This document shows positions 7,992-16,161 of a stretch of 37,017 nt of DNA, in pieces. The position numbers and the translations under genes were made by a program. The stretch comes from Candidatus Brocadia sapporoensis (GTDB taxonomy: Bacteria; Planctomycetota; Brocadiia; Brocadiales; Brocadiaceae), in the NCBI RefSeq assembly GCF_001753675.2, contig NZ_MJUW02000075.1, forward strand, positions 1 through 37,017, written 5' to 3'. The stretch's first letter is position 1. Each line of letters starts with the position of its first letter. The notes beneath the pieces are model-generated. The model was given only the letters and a program-made list of their open reading frames with translations. It did not search any database and was not told where the DNA came from.

Positions 7992-8607
7992 CCATTCATT
8001 TAAATTAAAATATGCCTTGAGAAAATCACGATTTAATGAGTTTTTGATAAAACATAATGGGCTTGATAAATCTGGATTTCTGGAATGGGTTTTTTGCCCT
8101 GGCATGTTATTTAATGATCAGAATAAATGGTGGGGAAGCGGAGGAATTCGCCAGAGACCCCACGAAGGTTTAGATCTCTGTTTTTACCGTGACAAGGCAG
8201 GACAAAATCATTGCCTGAGTGAGAAAACGGGGATTCCGGTTTTGTATGATGGAGAAATCGTGGGTATTCATGACGATTTCCTGGGAAAATCTCTCTTTGT
8301 GAGTCATGACATCTTTGATGATCATGGAAACAGGCTTCATACAATCTATGGACATACGAATCCATATCGTGGCGTTAAAGCCGGAAGAGTTTTCCGGGAA
8401 GGAGAAATAATTGCTGCAATTGCAGATGCCAAAAGGAAAAACGTACAGATTGCTTCTCATTTGCATATCTCCGTGGCATGGCTGCCGTCATCTTTCCCTT
8501 ACGAAAAACTTGACTGGAAAGCAATGAATAATGATCGCGTTGTGACTCTTTACGACCCACTGTACTTTATCGGTAGTAAATACAACGCACAGCGTATCGT
8601 TCTCTGA
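7954..8607 (+). CDS. M23 (LytM-type) metallopeptidase-like protein
   Basis: Peptidoglycan-peptidase-like domain of the M23 family. Zinc-site motifs are visible: HEGLD (HxxxD), YGHTN in the middle and SHLHISVAW (HxH). No signal peptide or membrane segment can be found in the present N-terminus, which is odd for a wall enzyme. The start is uncertain. The only early start in frame is a TTG at 7954 inside a copy of the dispersed repeat, with no ribosome-binding site. A TTG at 8017 is another possibility. The original 5' end, perhaps with an export signal, may have been replaced by the repeat. The catalytic part looks whole. It could be a decaying gene. Confidence 0.65.
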   Translation: MTHEFCVSDSVLSHSFKLKYALRKSRFNEFLIKHNGLDKSGFLEWVFCPGMLFNDQNKWWGSGGIRQRPHEGLDLCFYRDKAGQNHCLSEKTGIPVLYDGEIVGIHDDFLGKSLFVSHDIFDDHGNRLHTIYGHTNPYRGVKAGRVFREGEIIAAIADAKRKNVQIASHLHISVAWLPSSFPYEKLDWKAMNNDRVVTLYDPLYFIGSKYNAQRIVL

Positions 8608-8753
8608 AAAAAACCCTGCGGATAACATAGAAACTAAGCCTTTTTCAAAAGGTTACTTTATTACGAGAACAGAAATGTATTCTTTTTTATACGGGTAAAT
8701 GCTTCACTCGCATCATATTGGCACTAAATAATATAATTCACTGGAGGATGATT

Positions 8754-9329
8754 ATGAAAAAATCTTTGGGTGCAAAGACTATCGTATACCCAGCCCCTGT
8801 CCTTATTGTAGGAACGTATGACAAAGCTGGGAAACCAAATGCAATGAATGTCGCATGGGGAGGACTTTGTTGTTCCAATCCACCGTCTGTTGCAGTTTCT
8901 ATCAGGAAGGCCACCTATACCTATGGGAATGTTGTAGACCGAAAGGCATTTACGGTAAATATTCCGTCCGAATCTTACGTCAAAGAGGCTGATTATTTCG
9001 GAATTGTATCGGGTGGAAAGGAGGATAAGTTTTCTGCAACGGGACTCACTCCGGAACGGAGCACTCTTGTTGATGCGCCGTATATTAAGGAATTTCCCCT
9101 TGTTCTGGAGTGTAAACTCACACACACTGTTGAGATAGGATTACATACTCAGTTTATTGGCGAAATTGTAGATGTCAAGGCCGAGGAATCTGTGCTGGGA
9201 GAAACTGGTAGTGTTGATATGGAAAAACTCAACCCATTTTTGTATGCCCCGGAAATTCGTATGTATTATGGAATTGGAAAATTTCTCGGTAAAGCACACT
9301 CCATAGGAAAACCAACAAAGATCTCGTAA
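8754..9329 (+). CDS. Flavin reductase-like FMN-binding protein
   Basis: A 191-aa protein of the flavin reductase/FMN-binding split-barrel family. Visible features are the start [16 protein letters not shown], the NAMNVAWGG motif and [12 protein letters not shown], which contribute to FMN binding in the family. Members either reduce FMN with NAD(P)H or carry FMN as a redox cofactor. The ATG at 8754 follows GGAGG by about 8 nt. The in-frame ATGs at 8718 and 8748 are less well placed. It stands alone, 146 nt after the M23 gene, and is followed by a dispersed repeat. The substrate is unknown. Confidence 0.8.
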   Translation: MKKSLGAKTIVYPAPVLIVGTYDKAGKPNAMNVAWGGLCCSNPPSVAVSIRKATYTYGNVVDRKAFTVNIPSESYVKEADYFGIVSGGKEDKFSATGLTPERSTLVDAPYIKEFPLVLECKLTHTVEIGLHTQFIGEIVDVKAEESVLGETGSVDMEKLNPFLYAPEIRMYYGIGKFLGKAHSIGKPTKIS

Positions 9330-9392
9330 AACAGGCAGATTAGCATTTCACAAAAAGCATTTTTACGTTTTTAGCAAAAATCTGAAAATGAT

Positions 9393-9458
9393 CCGGTCGG
9401 GGTTTTAAACCCCGGCCGGGTTGACTCATGAATTTCGTGTTTCGGATTTTGTCTTTTC
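9393..9458 (+). repeat. Dispersed repeat, copy R3, with GC-rich palindrome
   Basis: The head has two 13-bp arms (9393-9405 and 9407-9419) with one G-T type mismatch; their core is CCGGYCGGGG. The tail at 9420-9458 matches R2 and, in reverse orientation, R4. The palindrome differs in sequence from that of R1 but sits in the same place relative to the tail. It lies between the flavin reductase and murI 3' ends and may serve as a bidirectional terminator. Confidence 0.7.
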
Positions 9459-9493
9459 TGGTCTGTTTTGATCAGGAAAACAATAAAAATATT

Positions 9494-10312
9494 TCATTCG
9501 CAAACAATCCCCTCCTTTTGAAGTAATTGTCTGCATTGTGTTATCCTCTTCTCCTTTTCAACTCCTGAGATGTAAAATGTTATCTGCGATTTTATAGGAA
9601 TATGAGACCTTTCTGCAACGTCAGTATTCAGCAGACACGCATTCTGAAGCATCGCCTGTAAGTGCCTGGCCGTTCCACAATTTCCATCGATAATCGCAAT
9701 ATTACCTCCAGCGGCATGTAAGATCTCTCTTTTTATCAAGACATAATGCGTGCAACCCAGAACGATAACTGAAATATCCCCTTTGTGTATCGATGAAAAC
9801 AGATGAGAGAGATACTCTTCAATTTCTCGCCTGCAGGAATGGTCCCGTTCAATAATCTCCACCAGCCCGACACAGGGAATCGGGACGATCTCAGCACGAT
9901 GTTTGTAATGAAGGACAAGATCGTTGAATTTCTTGCTTTTTAACGTAAGCGGGGTAGCCATGACAAGAATTTTACCGTTAAGACCAAGCTCCACGGCTGG
10001 TTTTAAGGCCGGTTCCATACCAACCACCGGAAACGGACAGATTTTCCGGATTTCATGAATAGCGGCGCTTGTGGCTGTATTGCAGGCAATAACCAGGGAT
10101 TTAATACCCATAAGGGCAAGAAATTCGGCAACTTTTATCGATAGAGTACGGACAACATCTTCGGACTTGGTCCCGTAAGGTGAATGAATGGTATCGGCAA
10201 AATACACAAACCTCTCACTCGGCAGCATCTTTATTATCTCGGCGAGTACCGAGATGCCACCAATACCGGAATCGAAGACTCCTATCGGCAATTTAGTTTT
10301 TGAATTTTCCAC
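9494..10312 (-). CDS. murI: Glutamate racemase
   Basis: Interconverts L- and D-glutamate for peptidoglycan. This is of note because anammox and other planctomycetes were long thought to lack a normal wall. The 272-aa protein starts with the family motif GVFDSGIGG. It has both catalytic Cys regions, ACNTATSAA and LGCTHY, and the YFADTIHSPYG stretch. The start is a GTG at 10312 without a clear ribosome-binding site. It lies 31 nt downstream of nadE on the same strand and is probably co-transcribed and translationally helped by it. Length and motifs are complete. Confidence 0.93.
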   Translation of the reverse strand: MENSKTKLPIGVFDSGIGGISVLAEIIKMLPSERFVYFADTIHSPYGTKSEDVVRTLSIKVAEFLALMGIKSLVIACNTATSAAIHEIRKICPFPVVGMEPALKPAVELGLNGKILVMATPLTLKSKKFNDLVLHYKHRAEIVPIPCVGLVEIIERDHSCRREIEEYLSHLFSSIHKGDISVIVLGCTHYVLIKREILHAAGGNIAIIDGNCGTARHLQAMLQNACLLNTDVAERSHIPIKSQITFYISGVEKEKRITQCRQLLQKEGIVCE

Positions 10313-10343
10313 GAAACACTGATACCCAATGAGAATCTATTTC

Positions 10344-11984
10344 TTACCACATAAAATTATGGGCAATGGGCATTCGCCTCCCCGATCCAAACGCCTTGGA
10401 AGTTACCTTGATACCCGGTGCTGCTTGTCGTCTCTTGTACTCATTTCTGCTTACCTTTCTTATAATTTCATGTACAATCTTTTTATCAAATCCCATACGA
10501 ACAATTTCTTCAACGCTCCTGGCTTCTTCTATATACGCCTTCAAGATGCCATCAAGCACATCATAAGGGGGTAAGCTGTCCTGATCAAACTGATTCGGTT
10601 TCAATTCAGCAGAAGGTGGTTTGATGATGGAATTCAGCGGGATAATCTCCTTTTCACGGTTTATAAATCCGGCAAGCTCATACACCATTGTTTTTGGGAC
10701 ATCGGAAATTAAGGCGAATCCACCGCTCATGTCCCCATACAATGTGCAATAGCCTACGGCCAGCTCTGACTTGTTTCCCGTCGTCAAAACAAGATACCCA
10801 TGCGTGTTGGAAAGCGCCATGAGGATATTGGCACGGATGCGTGCCTGCAAATTCTCTTCAGCGATATCACAGGGCATTCCCTTGAATTCCGTCTGTAAAA
10901 TTTTTTGATATATTTCAAACACATCCTTAATGGGAATAACCTTGTAAGAAATATCCAGATTTTGAGAAAGTTTTACAGCATCATCGACGCTGCCCTGCGA
11001 AGAAAATTGGGACGGCATGAGCACCCCGATAACATTTCTATTACCTAAGGCTTCTACGGCAAGTGCGGCCGTTACGGCTGAATCGATACCTCCACTGAGA
11101 CCAATGACCACCTTCTCAAAACTGCATTTCATTGCATAATCTCGAAGCCCGGTAATTAAGGCCATATGGACAGTTTCAATTGCGGAACGGATCCTGGGTT
11201 GCGTTTGTACTGCCGGGTTTTTTATATCAACTACCATCAGATCCTCTTCAAAAGCAGCGGCCTGAGCAACAAGTTTACCCTGACTATTTATTATGACACT
11301 ATTTCCATCGAAGACGAGATCATCATTGCCCCCCACCTGATTTACAAAAATAAAAGGAATTTGATATTTCCTGGCATCGTGGATGAGCATGCGTAACCGA
11401 ATCTTATCATGTTTTTCTACGGTAAATGGTGAAGAAGAGATGTTTATTATGACATTGGCCCCTTGAGAAATCAGGTTTTCGACGGGGTCTATTTCATATA
11501 ATGGCCGTGACCAAAACTCCTCATCGTTCCATATATCTTCGCAGATAGATATGCCCAATACGGAGTCCATAAATTTTACCGGAGAAATCGTATGCGCTGG
11601 TTCAAAGTAACGGCACTCATCAAAGACATCATACGTTGGCAGGAGTGATTTGTGATGAATAGAGACAATCTTGCGATCCTGAATAAATGCTGCCGCATTG
11701 TGAACAAGCTTCCCATGGCGACGTTTATTTCTATCAACGAAGCCTAAAATGGCAGAAATACCGGATACCTGATTTGTTATTGTGCTGAGGGCATTCAGAT
11801 TTCCATCGATAAATGCCGGAATATCAAGAAAATCCTTTGGAGGATAACCCGTAACGGCTAGTTCCGGGAAAATAACAAGATCGGCATTTTGATTCCTGGC
11901 GCATTCAAGGTACGAGCAGATTTTTTCAGTATTTTTTTGGAAGTCGCCTACGGTTTGATTAATCTGCGCCAGTGCAATTTTCAT
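10344..11984 (-). CDS. nadE: Glutamine-dependent NAD+ synthetase
   Basis: Final step of NAD synthesis: nicotinate adenine dinucleotide, ATP and glutamine give NAD. The 546-aa protein has two domains. The N-terminal nitrilase-type glutaminase (about residues 1-250) shows the Glu in FPELAVTGYPPKD, the Lys in HKSLLPTYDVFDE and the Cys in SICEDIW. The C-terminal ATP-pyrophosphatase domain (about 280-546) has SGGIDSA. The ATG at 11984 has no strong ribosome-binding site. It precedes murI in a two-gene unit. A nicotinate phosphoribosyltransferase gene of the same pathway lies 4 kb away on the same strand. Confidence 0.95.
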   Translation of the reverse strand: MKIALAQINQTVGDFQKNTEKICSYLECARNQNADLVIFPELAVTGYPPKDFLDIPAFIDGNLNALSTITNQVSGISAILGFVDRNKRRHGKLVHNAAAFIQDRKIVSIHHKSLLPTYDVFDECRYFEPAHTISPVKFMDSVLGISICEDIWNDEEFWSRPLYEIDPVENLISQGANVIINISSSPFTVEKHDKIRLRMLIHDARKYQIPFIFVNQVGGNDDLVFDGNSVIINSQGKLVAQAAAFEEDLMVVDIKNPAVQTQPRIRSAIETVHMALITGLRDYAMKCSFEKVVIGLSGGIDSAVTAALAVEALGNRNVIGVLMPSQFSSQGSVDDAVKLSQNLDISYKVIPIKDVFEIYQKILQTEFKGMPCDIAEENLQARIRANILMALSNTHGYLVLTTGNKSELAVGYCTLYGDMSGGFALISDVPKTMVYELAGFINREKEIIPLNSIIKPPSAELKPNQFDQDSLPPYDVLDGILKAYIEEARSVEEIVRMGFDKKIVHEIIRKVSRNEYKRRQAAPGIKVTSKAFGSGRRMPIAHNFMW

Positions 11985-12176
11985 GGTTTTAATTTAATAT
12001 GTAATTTTGTCTTTGGCAAACAAATTTTATTCTTTTGGGTTGAATTTTACACAAAATTAGCAAAAATATGACACAAAAATTTACTAAAGCACCCGTTCCC
12101 CAACAGCTTGTGTATATTGTGCATTTGGGCTTATTTTCATACAAAAGGTTAAAGATGAAACAAATTAAAAACATGC

Positions 12177-12205
12177 TTGACATAACCATTTAAGGAAGCT
12201 ACATT
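12177..12205 (+). promoter_or_regulatory. Sigma70-like promoter of the hpnJ operon
   Basis: TTGACA (12177-12182), a spacer of exactly 17 bp, and TACATT (12200-12205) make a good housekeeping-type promoter. It leaves a leader of about 45 nt that includes a T-rich tract before the start codon. It drives the five-gene lipid head-group operon. The 270 bases between nadE and hpnJ hold nothing else I can recognise. Confidence 0.65.
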
Positions 12206-12255
12206 AACAAAAGTGACATCATTAGATTTGTTTTTTTCTTTTTTTGGATATTTTT

Positions 12256-13722
12256 ATGCCACCAGGAATGAAAACATTGCTGCTGAATCCGCCAAGCTTT
12301 GAAAACTTTGACGGGGGCGCCGGCTCGCGCTGGCCAGCCACGCGTGAGATACTATCTTTCTGGTACCCGGTATGGCTTGCCTATCCGGCAGGAATGCTGC
12401 CGGGCAGCCGGCTTCTTGATGCACCGCCGAACAAGACCACTCCCGCAGAAACCATTGAGATTGCGCGAGACTATGATTTTATAGTGCTATTCACTTCGAC
12501 CATCGGCTTTTCAAGTGATCTATGCCTTGTACGCCGGATGAAAGAGGTCAACCCCGATTTAAAAATAGCCTTTGTTGGTCCTCACGTACAGGTGCAGCCC
12601 GTTGAAAGTCTCATGGCCAGCAGCGATGTTGATTTTGTTGTTTATGGTGAGTTCGACAATGCTGTGGTAGAGTTTGCGCGGGGGAAACCGCTTCGTGATA
12701 TCCCGGGGATCAGCTACCGTCAGGACGGACGGGTAATTAGTAACCCACCCCGTCCTCCCTTGGAGACGGAGGAACTGGATCGGCTGCCGTTTGTTACCGA
12801 AGTGTACAAGCGCGACCTTGTGGTTGAAAATTATAATATACCATTTCTGATGCACCCGTACATTTCTTTTTATACGAGCCGGGGCTGTCCGTCACAATGC
12901 AGCTTCTGTCTCTGGCCTCAGACGTTTTCGGGTCGCACCTGGCGTGTACGTTCCACGGAAAACGTGGTTCGTGAAGTCCGACAGGCGCTGGAAATGTTTC
13001 CACAGGTCAAAGAATTCTATTTCGACGACGATACCTTCAACATTCGCAAGGACCGTGTGTTAGATATTTGCTCAAAGTTTAAGCCTCTGAAATTTCGGTG
13101 GTCGTGCAATGCCAGGCCTCACAGCGATTATGAAACGCTGAAGGCGATGGCCGATGCCGGTGTCAGGCTCTTCGTTGTAGGGTTTGAGTCTGGCGACCCG
13201 CAGATATTGAAAAACATTAAGAAAGGCATTACAATAGAGACATCCCGTGCTTTTGTCAAAAACTGTAAAAAGGTGGGGATCAAGGTTCACGGCGATTTCA
13301 TTATCGGACTTCCGGGCGAGACCAGTCAGACCATTGAGCGTACCATCGACTTTGCTAAAGAACTCGACTGCGAAACTATCCAGGTTTCGGTTGCTCATGC
13401 TCTCCCGGGGACGGAATTCTATGATTACGTGGCGAAGAACAAGTTCCTCATCAGCGAGGCTGCTGCTGATGTCCAGGGCCATCAGTTGCCACATGTGGAA
13501 TATCCGGGACTTTCGAGCGAAAATATGATAGCCGCTGTTAACCGGTTCTATGATACTTATTATTTCAGGCCGCGAGTCATTTGGCGTATTGTACGCAATG
13601 CGTTATGGGATAGTCATGAACGCAAACGGCTTTACGGAGAGGCAGTCTCATTCCTTCGTTTACGTGCAGAACGATTAAAATGGGCACGAAAGGAGTTCGA
13701 AAAGGACCCGAAGGTCACGTGA
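12256..13722 (+). CDS. hpnJ: B12-binding radical SAM protein, hopanoid head-group enzyme HpnJ
   Basis: Member of the HpnJ family. In hopanoid producers HpnJ acts after HpnI and HpnK in converting the glucosamine head group to the cyclitol ether. Signature stretches are LLNPPSFENFDGGAGSR at the start, FWYPVWLA, and VEVYKRDL-type sequence before the SAM site. The [4Fe-4S] motif CPSQCSFC lies at residues 211-218, followed by LWPQTF and EFYFDDDTF. The N-terminal 170 residues form the cobalamin-binding-like domain. Length 488 aa, normal. The start could be ATG 12256 (GGAT 6 nt before) or ATG 12268, where the family usually begins. It heads an operon with two SMR-type proteins, a GT2 and a deacetylase. 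No squalene-hopene cyclase is in view. Confidence 0.85.
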   Translation: MPPGMKTLLLNPPSFENFDGGAGSRWPATREILSFWYPVWLAYPAGMLPGSRLLDAPPNKTTPAETIEIARDYDFIVLFTSTIGFSSDLCLVRRMKEVNPDLKIAFVGPHVQVQPVESLMASSDVDFVVYGEFDNAVVEFARGKPLRDIPGISYRQDGRVISNPPRPPLETEELDRLPFVTEVYKRDLVVENYNIPFLMHPYISFYTSRGCPSQCSFCLWPQTFSGRTWRVRSTENVVREVRQALEMFPQVKEFYFDDDTFNIRKDRVLDICSKFKPLKFRWSCNARPHSDYETLKAMADAGVRLFVVGFESGDPQILKNIKKGITIETSRAFVKNCKKVGIKVHGDFIIGLPGETSQTIERTIDFAKELDCETIQVSVAHALPGTEFYDYVAKNKFLISEAAADVQGHQLPHVEYPGLSSENMIAAVNRFYDTYYFRPRVIWRIVRNALWDSHERKRLYGEAVSFLRLRAERLKWARKEFEKDPKVT

Positions 13723-13773
13723 TTGCTATAAATTCTGATTCGATTCTGGCAGCAACAAAAAGGCGATAAACAA

Positions 13774-14208
13774 ATGAATACATCGAATATCTTTCATATA
13801 AAGACGTATCTCCTGCTTCTGCTGATGGTCCTCTTTGGTTCGCTGGGAGATATCTTGCTCAGCAAGGGGATGAAGCAGATTGGAGAAATTTCTAACTGGT
13901 CGATCATTTCTCTTTTGGAAACCTTTGGCCGGGTGTTTACGAGCAGCACTATGTGGCTGGGAATAGGCAGTCTGGTAATTTTCTTTGTTTCTTATGTTTT
14001 GACACTTTCATGGGCAGACTATAGTTACGTTTCCCCAGCTTCTGCGATGAGTTTCGCAGTTGTTCCGCTTTTGGGTTATACGGTGCTGGGTGAGGCGTTG
14101 AGCCCTATCCGATGGGCAGGCGTAGGGCTTATTTTTCTGGGTGTAGTATTGATAAGCCGTACACCTCATCGTACGACACGGGAGGATGCATCATGCGTAC
14201 AATATTGA
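13774..14208 (+). CDS. SMR/EamA-type small membrane protein, subunit 1 (ArnE/F-like)
   Basis: A 144-aa protein with four predicted membrane segments and the inside-positive tail usual for small drug/metabolite transporters. The first segment contains GSLGDILLSKGMKQIGE, reminiscent of EmrE and ArnE/F proteins; the last is GVGLIFLGVVLISR. A single four-helix SMR unit must pair. The next gene encodes a second one and overlaps by 16 nt, so a heterodimer is likely. Next to a GT2 and a NodB-type deacetylase, the closest parallel is the ArnE/ArnF flippase for aminoarabinose-lipid. I infer lipid-linked sugar flipping rather than drug efflux. It lies 51 nt after hpnJ. Confidence 0.7.
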   Translation: MNTSNIFHIKTYLLLLLMVLFGSLGDILLSKGMKQIGEISNWSIISLLETFGRVFTSSTMWLGIGSLVIFFVSYVLTLSWADYSYVSPASAMSFAVVPLLGYTVLGEALSPIRWAGVGLIFLGVVLISRTPHRTTREDASCVQY

Positions 14209-14561
14209 GTTTTGCGGTTGTGGTACTTGCCGGTGCAGCCGGAGAGATTGCAATCGCACACGCGATGAAACAAATCGGCGAGGTGCACAGCTTTTCACTG
14301 CGTGTCTTGGCTGGCGTTTTGCGTCGTGCTATACGAATGGTATGGTTGTGGATTGGCGTTGTCCTGATCGCACTAGGTTTTTTTTCTATGCTTGCATTGC
14401 TTTCATGGGAGAATGTAAGCTTTGTTGTTCCTTCTACCGCCCTTAGCTATGCGGTTGGTGCGCTTGGCGCAAAGTTCCTGCTCGGCGAAAAAATAAATGG
14501 TATGCGTTGGGCTGGTGTGCTGCTTGTTTGCATTGGAGTATGCCTTGTTTGGGCAGGATAG
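14193..14561 (+). CDS. SMR/EamA-type small membrane protein, subunit 2 (ArnE/F-like)
   Basis: A 122-aa, four-segment membrane protein related to its upstream neighbour. Both begin with a segment ending in MKQIGE, and both end with a segment starting RWAGV. The ATG at 14193 has GGGAGG about 8 nt upstream and lies inside the end of subunit 1, so translation is probably coupled and stoichiometric. Its tail is only a few residues, unlike subunit 1's longer polar tail. Such asymmetric pairs are typical of obligate SMR heterodimers. The proposed role is moving a lipid-linked aminosugar or hopanoid intermediate across the membrane. Confidence 0.7.
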   Translation: MRTILSFAVVVLAGAAGEIAIAHAMKQIGEVHSFSLRVLAGVLRRAIRMVWLWIGVVLIALGFFSMLALLSWENVSFVVPSTALSYAVGALGAKFLLGEKINGMRWAGVLLVCIGVCLVWAG

Positions 14562-14626
14562 ATGATCGTGTGCAGGCCTGATGGCTCCTGCTAGCAGAGG
14601 AAAATCTTTTTTCAAACGAGACGAAG

Positions 14627-15556
14627 ATGAAGGTTGATCGAATTACTCTTTTGGGTTCTCCACATAAAAATTCTTGTAATCCTTTGGTTTCAGTAGTGAT
14701 TCCCGCATATAATGAGGAGCAATATTTAAGTGGTACCCTTCAAAGTGTTATAAATCAGGATTTTCAGAATTTTGAATTAATCGTTGTCAACAATAACTCT
14801 ACGGACAAAACCGCAGAAATTGCTGAAAATTTTGGAGCTAAAATAATTTTTGAACCTCGGCAGGGGGTTGGTTTTGCCCGTCAAAGAGGATTCATGGAAG
14901 CGAAAGGAAGTATTATTGCCACAACTGATGCGGATACGATACTACCCTCAAATTGGCTTTCCAGGATTGTTGACAAATTTGAAAAAGACGAAAATCTTGT
15001 TGCCTTCGGAGGGCTTTATACCCTTTATTCTGGTCCTCTGAGTGCGAGGCTTACCTTTTCTTATTTTGCCCATCCTGCCTGGGCTCTTGACAAATTTTTT
15101 TCGGGTGGGTGGGGTTTACCCGGAGTAAATTTTGCAGTTAGAAAAGACGCATTTTTAAAAGTAGGAGGGTTTAAAACGGAACTCTCGATCGGTGAAGATG
15201 CGGAAATTTCGCGACGCCTCAGGAAAACTGGCAAGGTGTTATTGGATCCTTCTTTTCTCGTCAAAACTTCAGGACGAAGATACAGAAGCGGTTTAATTGT
15301 TGGCTTCATGACGTATTTACCAAACGGAATTACGAGAATTCTCTTTAACAAGCATAAGTTTCTTAAACTTCCCGCTATTCGATCTGAAAGACCCTTGCTT
15401 CCCAGACTTTTAGCCCGATTCATTTTTGTGTTAATAATTATGACGTTTTCGTTTTTTTATTTCTCTCATTATTGTCCTTTAAGGGCCGGTTTAAAAAGAC
15501 CGAACTTTATAATTAATAAAATAAAGGCGAAACAAACAAGAATGAAAAGTTCATGA
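14627..15556 (+). CDS. Family 2 glycosyltransferase (lipid-linked sugar transfer)
   Basis: Inverting GT-A glycosyltransferase of 309 aa. Motifs in order: VVIPAYNEEQYL (nucleotide site), NNNSTDKT, TTDADT (the metal-binding DxD region) and GEDAEISRRL near residue 185 (ED of the catalytic loop). A single hydrophobic segment at about 263-281 and a basic tail anchor it to the membrane. By position between the SMR pair and the deacetylase it is the likely counterpart of HpnI (adds N-acetylglucosamine to bacteriohopanetetrol) or ArnC. I cannot tell which, nor the donor sugar. Its stop codon overlaps the next start (ATGA), so the last two genes are tightly coupled. No obvious ribosome-binding site precedes the ATG. 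Confidence 0.8.
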   Translation: MKVDRITLLGSPHKNSCNPLVSVVIPAYNEEQYLSGTLQSVINQDFQNFELIVVNNNSTDKTAEIAENFGAKIIFEPRQGVGFARQRGFMEAKGSIIATTDADTILPSNWLSRIVDKFEKDENLVAFGGLYTLYSGPLSARLTFSYFAHPAWALDKFFSGGWGLPGVNFAVRKDAFLKVGGFKTELSIGEDAEISRRLRKTGKVLLDPSFLVKTSGRRYRSGLIVGFMTYLPNGITRILFNKHKFLKLPAIRSERPLLPRLLARFIFVLIIMTFSFFYFSHYCPLRAGLKRPNFIINKIKAKQTRMKSS

Positions 15557-16161
15557 AAGAAGAATCGAATCTTCAAAGGAAAAGAATTGACCCGGAAATA
15601 TTTTTAACTTTCGATGACGGTCCTAATGAACCATATACCTCTCAAATTCTGGATATTTTAAAGAATTTTGGGGCTAAAGCTTCCTTTTTTGTTTGTGGAA
15701 GGTGCGTTGAATATTCTCCCGATGTTGTGCAACGAATCTTGAACGAAGGTCATTCCATTGGCAATCATTCGTATTCACATTCAATGGTGTTAACGTTTAT
15801 GGGATTTTTAAAACGGGAAATTGAGAAAACCGACAACATTATCCAAAAGATAACCGGGGTAAGAACAAATCTTTTCCGTTCTCCATGGGGAATGACTACT
15901 CCCTGGATAAAAAGTTATCTAAAAAAAAATAAATATAAAATTGTTTCGTGGGATATAAACTCCTACGACTGGGCTGGAGTTTCAGCTCGGACTATCGAAG
16001 ATGGCATATTGAAAAAAATCAAATCAGGTTCTGTTGTTCTTCTTCACGATGGAAAGGAAGCAAAATTTCATCGAAATCGTTCACAGACAGTTCTTGCCCT
16101 GCCCCCCTTACTGGAAAACTTAATAAGCAGAGGCTTTATTTGTAAAAACATTTCTCTTTGA
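15553..16161 (+). CDS. NodB-type polysaccharide/lipid-sugar deacetylase
   Basis: A 202-aa carbohydrate esterase family 4 (NodB homology) protein. The catalytic and metal residues are visible: FDDGP (Asp21-Asp22), HSYSH (His72 and His76), RSPWG and LLHDG near the end. There is no signal peptide, so it acts on the cytoplasmic side. That fits deacetylation of a lipid-linked N-acetyl sugar made by the preceding glycosyltransferase, as ArnD does. In classical hopanoid operons this step belongs to HpnK, which is of the unrelated YdjC type, so this would be a non-homologous replacement (inference). The ATG overlaps the GT2 stop by 4 nt. Its last 42 nt overlap, convergently, the 3' end of the nicotinate phosphoribosyltransferase gene. 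Confidence 0.85.
   Translation: MKEESNLQRKRIDPEIFLTFDDGPNEPYTSQILDILKNFGAKASFFVCGRCVEYSPDVVQRILNEGHSIGNHSYSHSMVLTFMGFLKREIEKTDNIIQKITGVRTNLFRSPWGMTTPWIKSYLKKNKYKIVSWDINSYDWAGVSARTIEDGILKKIKSGSVVLLHDGKEAKFHRNRSQTVLALPPLLENLISRGFICKNISL

Noticed and set aside
13774-14561. Multidrug efflux SMR pair
   Set aside because: Position between hpnJ and a GT2/deacetylase pair, plus overlap coupling, fits lipid-sugar flipping better. Drug efflux remains possible but has no support here.
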